Assembly (NCBI GenBank): GCA_029747015.1
Contig: JAKOGI010000540.1
Span: forward strand, 2,501-66,500
DNA from: Carnegiea gigantea
Lineage: Eukaryota; Streptophyta; Magnoliopsida; Caryophyllales; Cactaceae
Length of the DNA: 64,000 nucleotides
Direction: 5' to 3'
Shown: in pieces, positions 45,390 through 57,003 of the stretch
Numbering within the stretch: position 1 is the first letter of the stretch
How the letters are laid out: the number at the start of each line of letters is the position of its first letter
Made by a program: the position numbers and the translations under genes
Notes under the pieces: model-generated
The model's input: the letters and a program-made list of their open reading frames with translations, nothing else
The model's database searches: none
Told to the model about the DNA's origin: nothing

Positions 45390-46740
45390 GTGAAATCTCA
45401 TTATTGATGGATGAAGTTATACCAATGTACCTTCTATGACACTCATTGACAAGCTTTAATTTCCCACTAAGGTGCATCTAACTCCTTACACTCTTTAATG
45501 GCTCAAGTAAGGGAGTAAGCTAACCATTTCTAAATAAGCTCTTATTTCATTTTCGATTGGTCCATATTGTGGTAAGGTGCTTTGCGATGCTCTTCCTATG
45601 GGTACATGCCATTTGTTACTTGGTTGACCTTGGATATATGATAATCATATGATTCATGATAGGCATGCAAATACATATGTACTCAAACATAACGGTCGTT
45701 GTCTCACTTTGGGGCCATTACCCTCACATAAACCTCTTAAATTAAACTTGAGAAGGAAAGTGAGCAAAGCCTCTATATGAGTGAAACACAGGTAGAGAGC
45801 CATGAATAAGAGCAAGCCTTTATTTTCCTTACTTATGGTGGAATCAAACATAAATGAGGAAGTGAAACCCATATATCTAGCTCAATCACTCTTGAAACGC
45901 TTTGCAAATGTAATTCCTAATGATTTTCCCTCGAGGGTCCCTCATTTGAGAGAAATTGACTACCAAATTGATCTCCTAATGGTGCTCCTTTTTCAAACAA
46001 GCCGTCTTATAGGTGTAATCCTAATGAGTCATGGGAGCTTCAAAGACAAGTTTAAGAGTTATTTGACTGTAGATACATTAGGGAGAGCTTAAGTCCATGT
46101 TCGGTTCCCGCCCTTTTGGTACCTAATAAAGATGGGATTGAGCACATGTGTGTTAATTCTAGGGCCATAAACAACATTACCATCAAGTATAGATTTTTCA
46201 GTATGATGTGTTTGATGAGTTACATAGGTCAAGGATCTTCTGATATTGACCTTAGGAGTGGTTACTAATATATTAGGATGAAAGAAGCAGGTGGATTGAC
46301 CTTAGGGGTGATTACCATCATATTAGGATGAAAGTAGGAGATGGAAGGAGAAATGCTTTCAAGACCAAGTATCAGTTGTATGAGTGGCTTATGATATCTT
46401 TTGGTCTATCTAATGCTCCTGGTACTTTTATTAGACTCATGAATGAGATTCTAAGACCTTTCATTGGGAAGTTTGTGGGGGTATATTTTGATGATATCTT
46501 GGTGTACAACTATGATGAGGCATCTCATGTGGAACATATCTCTCAAGTGTTCTAAGTCTTGAGGCAATAAACATTATATGCTAAGCTTGAGAAGTGTGAA
46601 ATATTCACTACCTAAGTTGTTTTTCTTGGGTATGTTGTTTCGAGAGAGGGAATTTAAATTGTGAGTCCAAAATTGAAGCTATCAATAGGTAGCCTTCCCA
46701 ACCATTATGACGAAGTTTGAAGCTTCCATGGTTTGGCCTC
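45390..46740 (+). pseudogene. Protease-RT of Ty3 member B, with internal duplication
   Basis: A degraded protease motif (near 45400) and linker (45802-46000: NKSKPLFSLLMVESN, FANVIPNDFPSRVP) lead into RT. NSRAINNITIKYR and DIDLRSGY keep the first catalytic Asp. A 50-bp tandem duplication (repeats beginning at 46245 and 46295, ATTGACCTTAGG...) duplicates this motif and shifts the frame. LMISFGLSNAPGTFIRLMNE and the catalytic YFDDILVYN are intact at 46385-46510. Confidence 0.8.
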
Positions 46741-46753
46741 CTTTTATCGCTAG

Positions 46754-47265
46754 TTGATCAAAGGCTTCAACTCTATTATGACTCCATTGATCGATTGTAT
46801 GAAGAAGGAAAATTTTGAGTGGACAAAGGCTACCCAAAGGGCCTTTGAAGTAATCAAAGATAAGCTACTTTTGGCTCCTATCCTGGCTCTTCCCAATTTC
46901 AAGCTCCTTTTTGAAGTGGAGTGTGATGCTAGTGGGGTTAAAATTGGAGCAGCTCTCACTTAATCCAAGTTCCCTCTAGCTTTTTGTTAGTGAAAAGTTG
47001 AATGGTTCAAGACTCAACTACTCCGCTTATGAAAAGAAATTCTATGCTATTATTAGGGCCTTACAATATTGGAGTCATTATCATAAGCCTACACTATTTG
47101 TGCTTCATTTGGATCATAAGGCACTGTCCTACTTCAATAGTCAAAACAAATTGAAGACAAGACATGCCAAGTGGGTTGAATTCCTTTAATCTTTGACCTT
47201 CTATTGTAAATGTAAGAGTGGAAAAGAGAATGTTGTGGCCGATGCATTGTCAAGCAGGAATGCTC
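46754..47265 (+). pseudogene. RNase H of Ty3 member B
   Basis: FEWTKATQRAFEVIKDKLL and FEVECDASGVKIGAALT, then NGSRLNYSAYEKKFYAIIRA, KWVEFL and [12 protein letters not shown]. Blocks are intact in sequence but divided by stops at 46962 and 47190 and by frame changes. Confidence 0.8.
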
Positions 47266-47389
47266 TACTCTTGGTCCTTGAAGCCAAGATCCTCAGGTTC
47301 CATTCCATCGAGGTTTTATATCAAGAGGATGTAGACTTCAAAGAAGTGGTGGAGAATCTTTCTACCTTGGCTCTTTCATTTTAGGAGAT

Positions 47390-48603
47390 GGTTTCCTCTT
47401 CAAGGGTAATAAACTTTACATCCTCAAGAGTCCTCTAAGGGACTCTATTTTCAAGAAGGCTCATGCTATCATACAAAAGCCTTGGCTAGTCCCTTTAGTA
47501 TCAACAAGACCCTTGAAATACTGAAGGAGTACTTTTAGTGGCCTAAGATGGGTGGGGAGGTTCATAAGGTGATCATCAGGTCTAACATTTTCCATATGGC
47601 TAAAAGTCACTTCCATTAAGGCCTCTACTCTCCTCTTTCGGATCCTACAAGGCTTTGAGATTGTACTAGCGTGAACTTCATTGTGGCCATTCCAAGGACT
47701 CCTAGGGGAAATGATGCTATTACGGTGGTAGTGTATCGATTCTCCAAGATTACTCTCTTCATTGCTTGCCATGATAGTGATAATGGTACTTACATTACGG
47801 ATCTCGTCTTTCAAGAAATTATGATGCTTCATGGTATTATAAGAACGATTGTCTTCGATAAAGACACAAAATTTCTATCACACCTTTGGAGATGCTTATG
47901 GAGACCAGTGGGGATTAAGTTGCTTTTTAGCACTACTTGCTACTCTTAAATCGATGGATGGACGAAAGTGACAAATCAAACTCTCATAACCATATTAAGG
48001 GGTATGGTGAGTAGGACTTTGAGGGGTTGGTATGCCAAACTCTCTTATGCTGAGTTTGCTTACAATCGAGCTTTTTCGTATACTACCTCTCATTCTCCTT
48101 TTGAGGTATGCTACAACCTTAAGCCTCTCACTCCCATTGATCTTATTCCCATATCTTAAGAATCTAAGGTGAGCTTTGAGGTTGAAACAACGGCTAAGGA
48201 AATGAAAAGGCTACATGAACAGGGGAAGGCACAAATTGAGAAATTGAAAAAGCAATATAAACTTAAAGCCAACAAGAATTGCAATCACCATGAATTTAAG
48301 CTAGGAGATATTATATGGTTGCACTTGAGGAAAGAAAATTTCCCTTCAAGGACAAAGAACAAGCTTATGGTTAGCAAAGATGGCTCTTACAAAGTGGTGC
48401 AAAAGGTGGGAGAGAATGCCTATAAGATAAAGCTTCTAAGATATATGCATATAATCACCACCTTTAATGTTGGGGATCTTATTCCTCATAATGAGCACAA
48501 TGAAGATTTGATGGCAAATCCTCTTCAAGAGGGAGAGGTTAATGCGAAGCAAACTACAAGGTTTGATCTACTCTTCCAAGCAAAGCCACAACTTAACTCA
48601 TAA
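47390..48603 (+). pseudogene. Integrase of Ty3 member B
   Basis: The zinc domain is badly decayed (47400-47600). The core has MNFIVAIPRTPRGNDAIT, HGIIRTIVFDKDTKFLSHLW, then TLITILRGMVSRTLRGW and YNRAFSYTTSHSPFEVCYN. The tail reads EFKLGDIIWLHLRKENFPSR, TFNVGDLIP and NPLQEGEVN. The last group is encoded by the polypurine tract. The frame enters the LTR and stops at 48603. Confidence 0.8.
48526..48538 (+). other. Polypurine tract of Ty3 member B
   Basis: CAAGAGGGAGAGG immediately precedes the 3' LTR and lies within the integrase frame. Confidence 0.75.
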
Positions 48604-49541
48604 CAATGATGACTCTTGGAAATAGGGCTCAAGGACTTGGTCCTCCAAGGTTGTTATTGTCTTGGAATCCTTGAAGGAGCTAAGTAAGCCAAGCAAGGTG
48701 GATAGGTAATTAGTATCCTTAAATAAGGGGCTTACTATTTTCTTCTCCATAGACACTTCTTTAGTTAATTTTCATATTCTGGGTAAGATATCTTTCCAAA
48801 ACAGGCTCTAATTTTAGCAAGCTACACATCGATGAATAGCCCAGAACATCTATTTTCCAAAAATCTATAGATCACCTTCAGATTCTAAGTATTAAAATGA
48901 GATATGGAGGTTTAACTGAGCAAGGGTCAGCACAAGTTTGAAATACACAGTTTTAATTAAGAGCTTAATTGGACTGACAAATGGATGATTTAGAGGCTAA
49001 GCTTTCACGAGAAGTTGGCAGACATTCCAGAAGCTTCATCCATCAATATGTTCCCTATGTTCATCCATTTGCGATGATGGGCAAGACCACCAAGCTGGTG
49101 CATGTGTAGTAAATTTCAGCTCAGCTTTGATGTTAGTGCTCCCCCTTTAAATTGTACGACTAGTTAGAATTTCAATGGTTGTTTTCTTTATAATTCTATT
49201 TGCTAGTACAAATCTTAGGGAAAGGGGTACTCTTCTATTTAATAGCTTGATTACTTAAAGTATTTCTTTATTGAGACTAATGAAATGAAAAGCTTGTTAC
49301 TTATTATCTCTCTATAAAAATCTCATTTTTTTTAAAAATCTTTCTAAGAGAGTGGTGAATTTGAGTCCTAGTTGATCTTCTATTTATTGCTATTATCATT
49401 GCTAGTTTGAATCAATCGAGTGTTAGTTTGATGGATTCGTTCATTTGGGTCTTCTTGTGGGTTTTGATCTTCTTCAATCTCTTGGATCTCTTCATCAAGA
49501 TTATTGCTTTTATTTGGTCAAGGAAAATGTCCCATGGTTCA
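48540..49541 (+). repeat. 3' LTR of Ty3 member B
   Basis: Starts TAATGCGAAGC, so the first TG has become TA, and ends CATGGTTCA. The CTAGT duplication follows directly. Confidence 0.82.
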
Positions 49542-49546
49542 CTAGT

Positions 49547-49888
49547 AGAATAGAAGAAAACCAAGGAGTTGGGCTAGAAGTCCAAATAATTAGGGAGGAA
49601 ACAAAATAGGAAAATTACGCTAACCAATCAATAGTGCATTAGCCTCTCTAAAACAATGACGCAGCATAATCTTGAAGCCTTTCCCATTAGGTGGATGATA
49701 TCCTTAGTGGCAAAGTGGCTTAATGGTTCCCTTGATAACATGAAAAGGGATTTTATTAACGCATTCAATAAGAATATATTGAAACCTGACTTAAAGAGTT
49801 TATTCAATGTGATATGTCAAAGTGCTTTTAGTGCTTATGTATCTTTTGCAATCAAAGTGCATTTGTTAATATCTAGGCACATTTGATT
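49547..49888. other. Spacer between two elements, no gene seen
   Basis: About 340 bp of older DNA separate the Ty3 element from the copia element. An open frame of 76 codons (49656-49886) shows no recognisable similarity. Confidence 0.4.
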
Positions 49889-49893
49889 CTATT
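49889..49893. repeat. Target-site duplication CTATT
   Basis: CTATT precedes TGTTGAATTCC and is repeated at 59527-59531 directly after CAACA. Confidence 0.92.
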
Positions 49894-51478
49894 TGTTGAA
49901 TTCCAAGAGTACACAACCATAAGAGGGGGGTGAATTGTGGTGGCCGATTTTCGCCAAATAACTGACAAACAGCCGTAGCACTTGATTGCAGAGACTGTTC
50001 GTAAATCACAAACAACCTTAAGCCTTGTTTGCAGCGATTGTTCCCAATTGGTTCAATAGCGAAATTCAAAGTAATAAATGCGGAAATAAAGCACACACAA
50101 TTTTTACGTGGAAAACACCTCTAGCCCAACTGAGGTGTGAAAAACCACGACCTACCTCGTGTAGGATTTAACCACTTCACTAACGGGCTGAACACGTTAC
50201 AAAAGTAACACTCCTTGTTACAACTTGTAACCCACGTAACCTTCTTCCCTAAGACAGGTTACACCACGTCCAATCACACTATATTGGACACGTCCAAAGT
50301 TCACTCGACTATGGACACACTCACTCACTTTCTGATCTGAGAACAGGGGTACAAAACACCTTACTGGGGGTGCTTCTGACTTAAGCAGATGTAAGGTACA
50401 ATGAAGTCCTATTATGCCAATATATTGAAAGCTCAGTTAAGCACAAGCCTGTCACGGTTTTTCTCTTTGAAATGCAGCTTTTGGAAATCTCTTACTTCTT
50501 GTGTAAAAACCGGATATGTAAATGGGAGAGAAGATTTCATTATTTAAACACACAAACCCAACGGCTAATACTTTCAAAAAGGATAGCAAAATCTTCTAAT
50601 ATTAGCAGCTTAGGGAGTTTCTTCAAATAAGATTCCCAACGGCTAGAGAAGATAAGATTTTACTAAAATAAGAGAATTTGATTTTTCAAGGGATAAAAAC
50701 TAATTACCCACTAAATATAGCTGTGCAGATTTAGCCTAAAAAAAAAAGAAGGATAAAGATTTCGGTTCCAAATTTGAAATCAATCACGGCCTAAAAATAA
50801 GGGATAAGAATTTTGAAAAGAGATCCTTAGCAAAAACGATTTTGCAATCTTTTTCAAATCAAAAATAATCCTTTTTAGAACTTAATTAGTTAGCCTAGGA
50901 TTTCATAAAAAGATCCTTTAGAGCTGGCACCCAACCAAAGGAAATTTACTGGTAAAACAGTCAGTCGAGGCTGCTGCAGTTTCAGGAACACCTTAGGCAC
51001 CCTGTTTGCAGGGTTGTTTGGAAATTGGTGTTCCAAAGCAAATGTCAAAAACCGTTTTAAGAAGTGTTAAATTGAGACTTTTAAGATTGGCATATTAATA
51101 AGAGTCTAAAAGATAAAAACTAAACCAAACCAAGACTTCTTGTTGTAAGAATCAGTCATCTTGTCAAGAATAAATATGCTGCTCCAAACACCTTGGTCAC
51201 CTTGATTCCTCGGGTGATCTTGTATAGCTGAATGTAAGAACTTGTTCCTTAAGACTTAGCCAACTGTTTGGCGAGATTTGTTGTTTGCTGATCTTGTATC
51301 ACTGAAACTTGGAACCTGTTCCTAAGACTTGTTCTCAACATTTAGCATCCAGGTTAATACGAATATTACAAACAACAGTGTAGGCCCTGTTTAGAGAGCT
51401 TGTTTGGAACAACATTACTTAGACAAATATGTTACACTTGGATTTGTTATCATCAAAACTAAATATAATTATGCAACA
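49894..51478 (-). repeat. 3' LTR of the copia element
   Basis: 1585 bp. Almost identical to 57964-59526 and contains 19 bp missing from that copy (near 50965). On the plus strand it starts TGTTGAATTCC and ends ATTATGCAACA. Confidence 0.93.
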
Positions 51479-51480
51479 AA

Positions 51481-51492
51481 TTCCCCCTTTTT
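51481..51492 (-). other. Main polypurine tract of the copia element
   Basis: The minus strand reads AAAAAGGGGGAA directly before the 3' LTR. It is preceded by TCATCATC, wording common at this position in plant copia elements. Confidence 0.85.
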
Positions 51493-51584
51493 GATGATGA
51501 CAAACCAAGTGACCATATTGACAAAAATTAAAAAAAACTTTAAAACTTTAAAGAATGCTGATAGGGATCCACATTAGGTGCTAG

Positions 51585-51641
51585 GTCATAGAGCAAGTCA
51601 TATGGAAGTCATATAGCAGGTCATATGGAAGTCATATGGTC
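51585..51641. repeat. Short tandem repeat GTCATATGGAA
   Basis: Four to five imperfect copies of GGTCATATGGAA/GTCATATAGCA, lying between the two polypurine-like tracts. Confidence 0.7.
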
Positions 51642-52409
51642 AGACATCTTCCCCCTTTTGGCATCATTAAAAAGCATAAACAACAGGCAATCCTTGCAGA
51701 TTTACGCGTGGGCTTAGCAGATTTTGGAGGAGAGGGGGTTGAGGCTTTTGAGGGTTGAGGCCTTGTTTGTGGCCTTGATCTAGGCGTTCTGCTACGCCTA
51801 GCCACCATCTTAACCCTTTTTCTTTTCTCTCCGGTTTGGAAGACCGGAGTGGCTAACTCAGGCTCAGCAGGGGAAATGTTTCCACCATGGCTTCCCCCTG
51901 TTTCCAAGGATCTCTCCTCAGAACTTCCCCTCAGATCATCCCTTAGGTCCTCCTTACACACAAAATTGAGGGATTCAGACCCTGTTTCAGCAACTGTTTC
52001 CTTTCAGGGAACAGCCCAAAAGAACAGGGCTCAACAAACTCAGAGAAGTCGACAGGGGACTCAAAGACTTCATCTTTAGACCCAAGATTTTCACCAGATT
52101 TCCCAACTTGGGCAGAGTTCTTTTCAGAAGGGGGTAAACAGTTGATCCCTCAAATACCACCAATTCCCAACCAAAATTGTAGGGAATGTCTTTCAAACCC
52201 CAACCTACTGATTTTAGTCCGACACTCTTCAAAAACCGGAAGGGTTTGAAGCTACTTGGGCGAGGAGGACTAGAGCGTTTACCTTCTAGAATTGCCATTA
52301 AAAACGGCGTGAAGACAACAAGGTCAGGACTTGTTCCTGAGGCTGATTCGAATGGCTTCCTTCCCTTGATTGAAGAAGCAGAACTTCCAGAGCCTTCGAT
52401 TGAAGCCAT
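51632..52409 (-). pseudogene. Extra (env-like position) ORF of the copia element, broken
   Basis: Downstream of pol an ATG at 52409 opens a frame of 140 codons (Ser-rich start MASIEGSGSSASS, then PDLVVFTPFLMAILEGKR and KDIPYNFGWELVVFEGS). A second frame (51961-51632 and some residues upstream) continues with acidic text (KEDLRDDLRGSSEERSLE). It then has a strongly basic Pro/Ser/Arg tail (KRKRVKMVARRSRTPRSRPQ). The two frames are probably one original ORF split by a frameshift. I see no signal peptide or membrane segment, so an envelope role is not supported. I do not know its function. Confidence 0.55.
51649..51660 (-). other. Second polypurine-like tract
   Basis: The minus strand reads CAAAAGGGGGAAG, preceded by ATGATGC, about 160 bp upstream of the main tract. 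Duplicated tracts have been noted in SIRE-type elements. Whether it primes synthesis cannot be told. Confidence 0.5.
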
Positions 52410-52863
52410 TTGAGCAAGAATTTGAGAAGGGTTAGGGTTTAAAAGAAGGAGATTTGCCGGGTACTCGAGAGAAAAGAGAAAAGATATAAGAGAGAGGTAA
52501 AGATTGGCAAATTTAAAGGGTGAGAAGATGGCAAGATCTTTTAATGATCTTCCCGTTACAACGGGTGTTTACCATAAGTAGCCGCCACTCTATCCTCGGG
52601 AAGGCGTGTAATTTAAAGCATTTAAACACTAGCTACACATATTTGACAATCAAGGAACATACCTGTTCTTGCTGCTTGTTCTTGAATATGAATCATCGGT
52701 AATAAGAGTAACATGCCCAATCATGTTGGCTTTTAACACGCATCCGCATTCTGCAATCTATATATATATTCAAATAGCACAAAGATTCGACTGCAAACAT
52801 TGCTATGGACAAATTGCATCCGCAGCATATAAGAGTTGCGAACAGGGGGAGAGAACAGGTTTC
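52410..52863. other. Spacer between pol and the extra ORF
   Basis: About 450 bp without a coding frame on the minus strand. It may hold the leader of the extra ORF. CCTGTTC/GAACAGG motifs occur at 52662 and 52839-52860. Confidence 0.45.
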
Positions 52864-53295
52864 TTAGGTTGTTTTCACCAAACCTAGTTCAAGTCTATTT
52901 CTCTCAAATTGATCTCTACCTAGTGCCTTAGTGAATATATCAGCAATTTGATTTTCTGTGGTACAAAAATTCATTGAAATCAAACCCTTTTCAACATTAT
53001 CTCTCAAGAAATGATGTCGAATGTCAATATGTTTTGTTCTTTTATGTTGACACGGATTTTTGGCAATATTAATTGCACTAGTGTTATCACAAAAGATAGG
53101 AATGCATCCAGTGTCAACACAAAAGTCCTTGAGTTGTTGTCTTATCCACAGCAATTGAGCACAACATGAAGCAGCTGCAACATATTCAGCTTCTGCTGTG
53201 GACATGGCAACTGAATGTTGTTTCTTGGTTGCCCAAGATACCAAACAAGGTCCAAGAAAATGAGCCATACCTAAGGTGCTTTCCCTATCAACCAA
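52864..53295 (-). pseudogene. RNase H of the copia element
   Basis: Reads VDRESTLGMAHFLGPCLVSW, KKQHSVAMSTAEAEYVAAAS, then CDNTSAINIAKNPCQHKRTK, HIDIRHHFLRD and IADIFTKALGRDQF. This is the complete copia RNase H with its acidic residues. Two stops (53356, 53299) separate it from RT in the same frame. Confidence 0.9.
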
Positions 53296-53355
53296 GAATC
53301 ATGTATAGTCAGCATCAGCATATCCAACAAGATCAAAATTGCAACCTCTAGGATA

Positions 53356-54537
53356 CTATAGAGCTAAATCAGGTGTATGCTTTAAATATCTTAGTATCCG
53401 TTTAACAGCCTTAAGATGAGTCTCTTTAGGGTAAGACTGAAAACGGGCACATAAACCAACACTGAAAACAATGTCAGGTCTACTAGCGGTGAGGTATAAG
53501 AGTGACCCTATCATGCCTCTATAGAGTTTCTCCTTAACTGAGGGGCTCCCATCATCCATTACCAACTTGGTTGAAGGAGAAATGGGAGTATCTATGGGCT
53601 TGGCCGACTCCATTCCAAAACGCTTAAGTAGTTCCTTGATATACTTTTGTTGATGGATCATGGTGCCGTTTGAAGTTTGCTTGATTTGTAAGCCTAAGAA
53701 AAAGTTAAGCTCACCCATCATGCTCATTTCAAACTCACTCCTCATCATTTTTGAAAAATCATTACATAGATCATGATGAGTTGCACCAAATATAATATCA
53801 TCGACATATACTTGGACAACCAACAAATGTTCCCCCTTAGATTTTAGAAACAAGGTATTGTCTACCTTGCCTCTTCTAAAATCATTTTCAAGTAAAAAGC
53901 TTGACAAGCGTTCATACCAAGCTCTAGGAGCTTGTTTTAGACCATAAAGAGCTTTGTCAAGTTGAAAAACATGATCAGGAAATTCATTGTTTTCGAAACC
54001 AGGGGGTTGTTTGACATACACCTCTTCCTTAAGGTATCTATTTAGAAATACACTTTTCACGTCCATTTGATATAGCTTGATCTCTATATGGGCTGCAAAG
54101 GCTATTAGGATACGAATAGCCTCAATTCTAGCAACTGGTGCAAAGGTTTCTTCGTAATCAATCCCTTCTTCCTGATTGTACCCTTGAACCACCAGCCGTG
54201 CCTTGTTCCTGGTGACTGTTCCTGACTCATCAAGTTTTTTTTGGAACACCCACTTGGTTCCAATGATTGTTCTATCTGCAGGTCGAGGTACAAGGTGCCA
54301 TACTTTGTTCCTTTCAAATTGATGAAGTTCTTCTTGCATTGCTGTGACCCAATCTGAATCTGCAAGAGCTTCATTCACATTCTTTGGCTCAATGTTAGAG
54401 AGAAACGCATAGAATGCACAAAAATTCTTAAGCTTTGACCTAGTTTGCACTCCAGTATTAATATCAGACAAAATTTGCTCAAGAGGATGCGAACGTTGGT
54501 GCTTCCATGGCCGTGGAGTAAGTGGATCCACAGACAC
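53356..54537 (-). pseudogene. Reverse transcriptase of the copia element
   Basis: 393 codons. [20 protein letters not shown] and [14 protein letters not shown] are followed by [33 protein letters not shown], then [20 protein letters not shown]. Next come [14 protein letters not shown] and the catalytic [14 protein letters not shown]-like [12 protein letters not shown] and [15 protein letters not shown] end the domain. All key motifs are present. Only the TAG at 53356 and the upstream stops prevent expression as a polyprotein. Confidence 0.92.
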
Positions 54538-54936
54538 ATGCTCTACTCTAACTGGAACACTTGGAGACTCAGGCTCACAATCAGTGCCCGAGCCTGTTCC
54601 TGAGGAACCTGACTGGTGTTGTCCTGAACAGGGTTCAACGGTGTTTCCCCCTGTTTGGTTCTCACCTTACCTGTCGTTCTGAGAAACACCTTCAGGAGTT
54701 GTTTTCTCCATGGTGTTCTTACCTTGTCTATCTTGGAGCAACACTTCTTTTCGAACAAGACCTAATTCAAATTCTTCCTCCTGTGCATCATTCTCACTCA
54801 ACGAGTTAGATTCATCAAAAAGCACATGCACACTTTCCTCAACACTTAAGGTTCTTTTGTTAAACACTTTGTAAGCCTTACTGTGAGAAGAGTAACCAAG
54901 AAATATTGCCTCATCACTCCTAGGATCAAACTTTCC

Positions 54937-56064
54937 TTAGGCATCCTTCCCATTATTATGCACAAAACACCTACAACCAAATGTTCTTAGGTGCGTAATG
55001 TTGGGTTTTCTGCCTTTGAAAAGTTCATAAGGAGTTTTGTTCAAAATAGGTCTGATCATGCATCTATTTATAATGTAACATGAGGTGTTCAATGCTTCTG
55101 CCCAGAAATTCCTAGGAAGACCACTAGCAATAAGCATTGTTCTAGTCATGTCTTCTAGGGTGCGATTTTTACGCTCAACCACCCCGTTTTGTTGGGGTGT
55201 TCTTGGAGCTGAGAAGTTATGATCAACACCATGTTCATTACAATAGTTAATAAAACTTGCGTTTTCAAATTCAGTACCATGATCAGATCTCAAGCTAATT
55301 AAAGAGTGTCCTACTCTCTTTTCAACCTTTTTGAGAAAGGCAATAAAATTCTCAAAGGTTTCATCCTTGGATGCCAAAAACAAGGTACAAGTAAATCGAG
55401 AGTAATCATCCACTACAACAAGCACATACCTCTTCCCACCTCTACTTGCTATCCTCATAGGACCACACAGATCAATGTGTAATAATTCTAGAGGTCGGGT
55501 AGTGCTTACACACTTTTTCGATTTAAAAGAGGATCTGACTTGTTTGCCTTTTGCACAAGCTTCACATACCTTGTCATCATTAAATTTGATGGAAGGTAGT
55601 CCAACAACTAGGTCTTTAGAAACAAGTTTGTTGAGAAGAGATAGACTTGCATGACCTAGTCTCTTGTGCCAGAGCATTATATCATCATTCAAGGCACTCA
55701 AACAAGTCAGATTGTTTTGGGAAAGTGTGGAGATACATACTTTGTAAACATTTTTATGTTGCTTCCCCCTTAATACGACATCTCCTATGTTTAAGTTTAC
55801 AACCAAGCAACGTGTTGATGAGAACACTACTAGGTTGTTTTTATCACACAGTTGGGACACACTAAGTAAATTATGCTTCAAACCATCAACTAAGTATACA
55901 TTTTCAATCGAGTGGGAGTGGGACTCACCAATCTTACCTATACCGACAATTGTCCCAGACTTGCCGTTTCCAAATGCCACACTCCCAACATCCGAAACTG
56001 TAAGTGAGAGAAAATTAGATTTTTCACCAGTCATATGCCTCGAACACCCACTATCAACATACTA
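54937..56064 (-). pseudogene. Protease and integrase of the copia element
   Basis: Begins with the aspartic protease motif YVDSGCSRHMTG just after a TAG where Trp is usual. The integrase zinc region reads HKRLGHASLSLLNKL with CEACAKGKQ. The DDE core is complete: IDLCGPM, SLRSDHGTEFENASF, then NGVVERKNRTL. NKTPYELFKGRKPN and RTFGCRCFVHN follow. The frame stops at TAA 54937, with the integrase tail (SDEAIFLGYSSHSKAYKV) continuing in frame. Integrase would insert the DNA copy with 5-bp duplications, as seen at the ends of this element. Confidence 0.9.
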
Positions 56065-56175
56065 TAGCTGCCTGTTTTCAAGGTTGTTCTCTGGGCTGTT
56101 TGCCAGGTTGTACCTTAGCCTGTTTGCTGGGTTGTTTGCTGGGTTGTTCTCTCTCACTTCAGCCTGCAAAACAAA

Positions 56176-56922
56176 TCAAGGGTTAGTTTTGGGAACCCAG
56201 ATCCACTTGGGTCCCATTCTTTTAGATAGGTAAAGCTCATCTTTCCTAATCCAGACTTGTTTTACATAACCTTCATTTTGTTTAATAGCATACCTTCTTG
56301 AAGGACAAGTGTATCGATAGTGACCCGTTTTACCACAGTGAAAGCAAACAATGTTTTCAGGTAATCCAACATACTTTCTATTTGCAGGGTAAACGGTTTG
56401 TTTGGGCTTAAATCCTAGTCCTCTTTTGTTTTGGCTGTGATGAGTGTTTAGCCACTCCAATGCTCTTGAGGACTTGTTCCAACGCTTGGTTGTGACAAGC
56501 TCGGTTTCCAGTTTTTCTATATTAGCATGCAAGCTCTTGTTCTCCTCGAGCAAAGACTCAACCATTCCTTCCACCTCAAGGAGTTTTTCCTCCACTCGAG
56601 AATAATCTCCCTCTTTTATAAAGAGGTTTTCCTTGAGCATGTTAATATTTTCATATAAGCCCAGTTTTTCATTTTTAAGGGTCTCATTTTCAAGCTCTAG
56701 ATCACGAACTTCCTTTGTCAAATCAGCACAGGTATCCATTAAATTGTACAGAAGTTCTTCTAGAGTTGCTTTATTGAGACCACGTACCTTGTTCTTGAGA
56801 TCAGTTAGGCTGTTTGTTGACTCGTCATCTGAATCTGTATCACTTTGCACCATGAGAGCTACAGCACCTTCTTCAGTTTCAGTTTCTTCATCCTCGGAAG
56901 AATCACCCCAAGCAGCAAGCAT
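56176..56922 (-). pseudogene. gag C-terminal part: coiled coil and second zinc knuckle
   Basis: In frame with gag after the first TGA. An acidic Ser/Glu stretch is followed by a long Leu/Glu/Lys heptad-like region (about residues 40-150: LTKEVRDLELENETLKNEK and so on), which predicts a coiled coil. A second CCHC knuckle, CFHCGKTGHYRYTC, lies near residue 195. The frame ends at TGA 56176. Two knuckles separated by a coiled coil are seen in several plant copia lineages. It belongs to gag, not to a separate gene. Confidence 0.8.
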
Positions 56923-57003
56923 TGCTTTCGAGAATCGTTTTCCCGAACTGTTTACACCTTGTTTCCTGCCTTGTTTCCTAGGGTGTTCGTGCTCTTGCTC
57001 TTC

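Larger units (their letters stand above)
42778..49541 (+). mobile_element. Ty3 element (family 2, member B), complete outline
   Basis: 6.76 kb with LTRs of about 1.0 kb, a primer site, a polypurine tract and CTAGT flanks. The gag-protease-RT-RNase H-integrase order is the same as in 30945-37489, and the knuckle is of the same KCHGYGH type. The members are clearly related in coding parts and share LTR start wording (TGAT...GAGCAA), while the rest of the LTRs has diverged. It retains more of RT and integrase than member A but has many stops and frameshifts. As in member A, the integrase frame passes the polypurine tract. Confidence 0.88.

Noticed and set aside
51632..52409. Retroviral envelope protein
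   Set aside because: The position is env-like, but no signal peptide, membrane segment or cleavage site is visible. I keep it as an extra ORF of unknown role.
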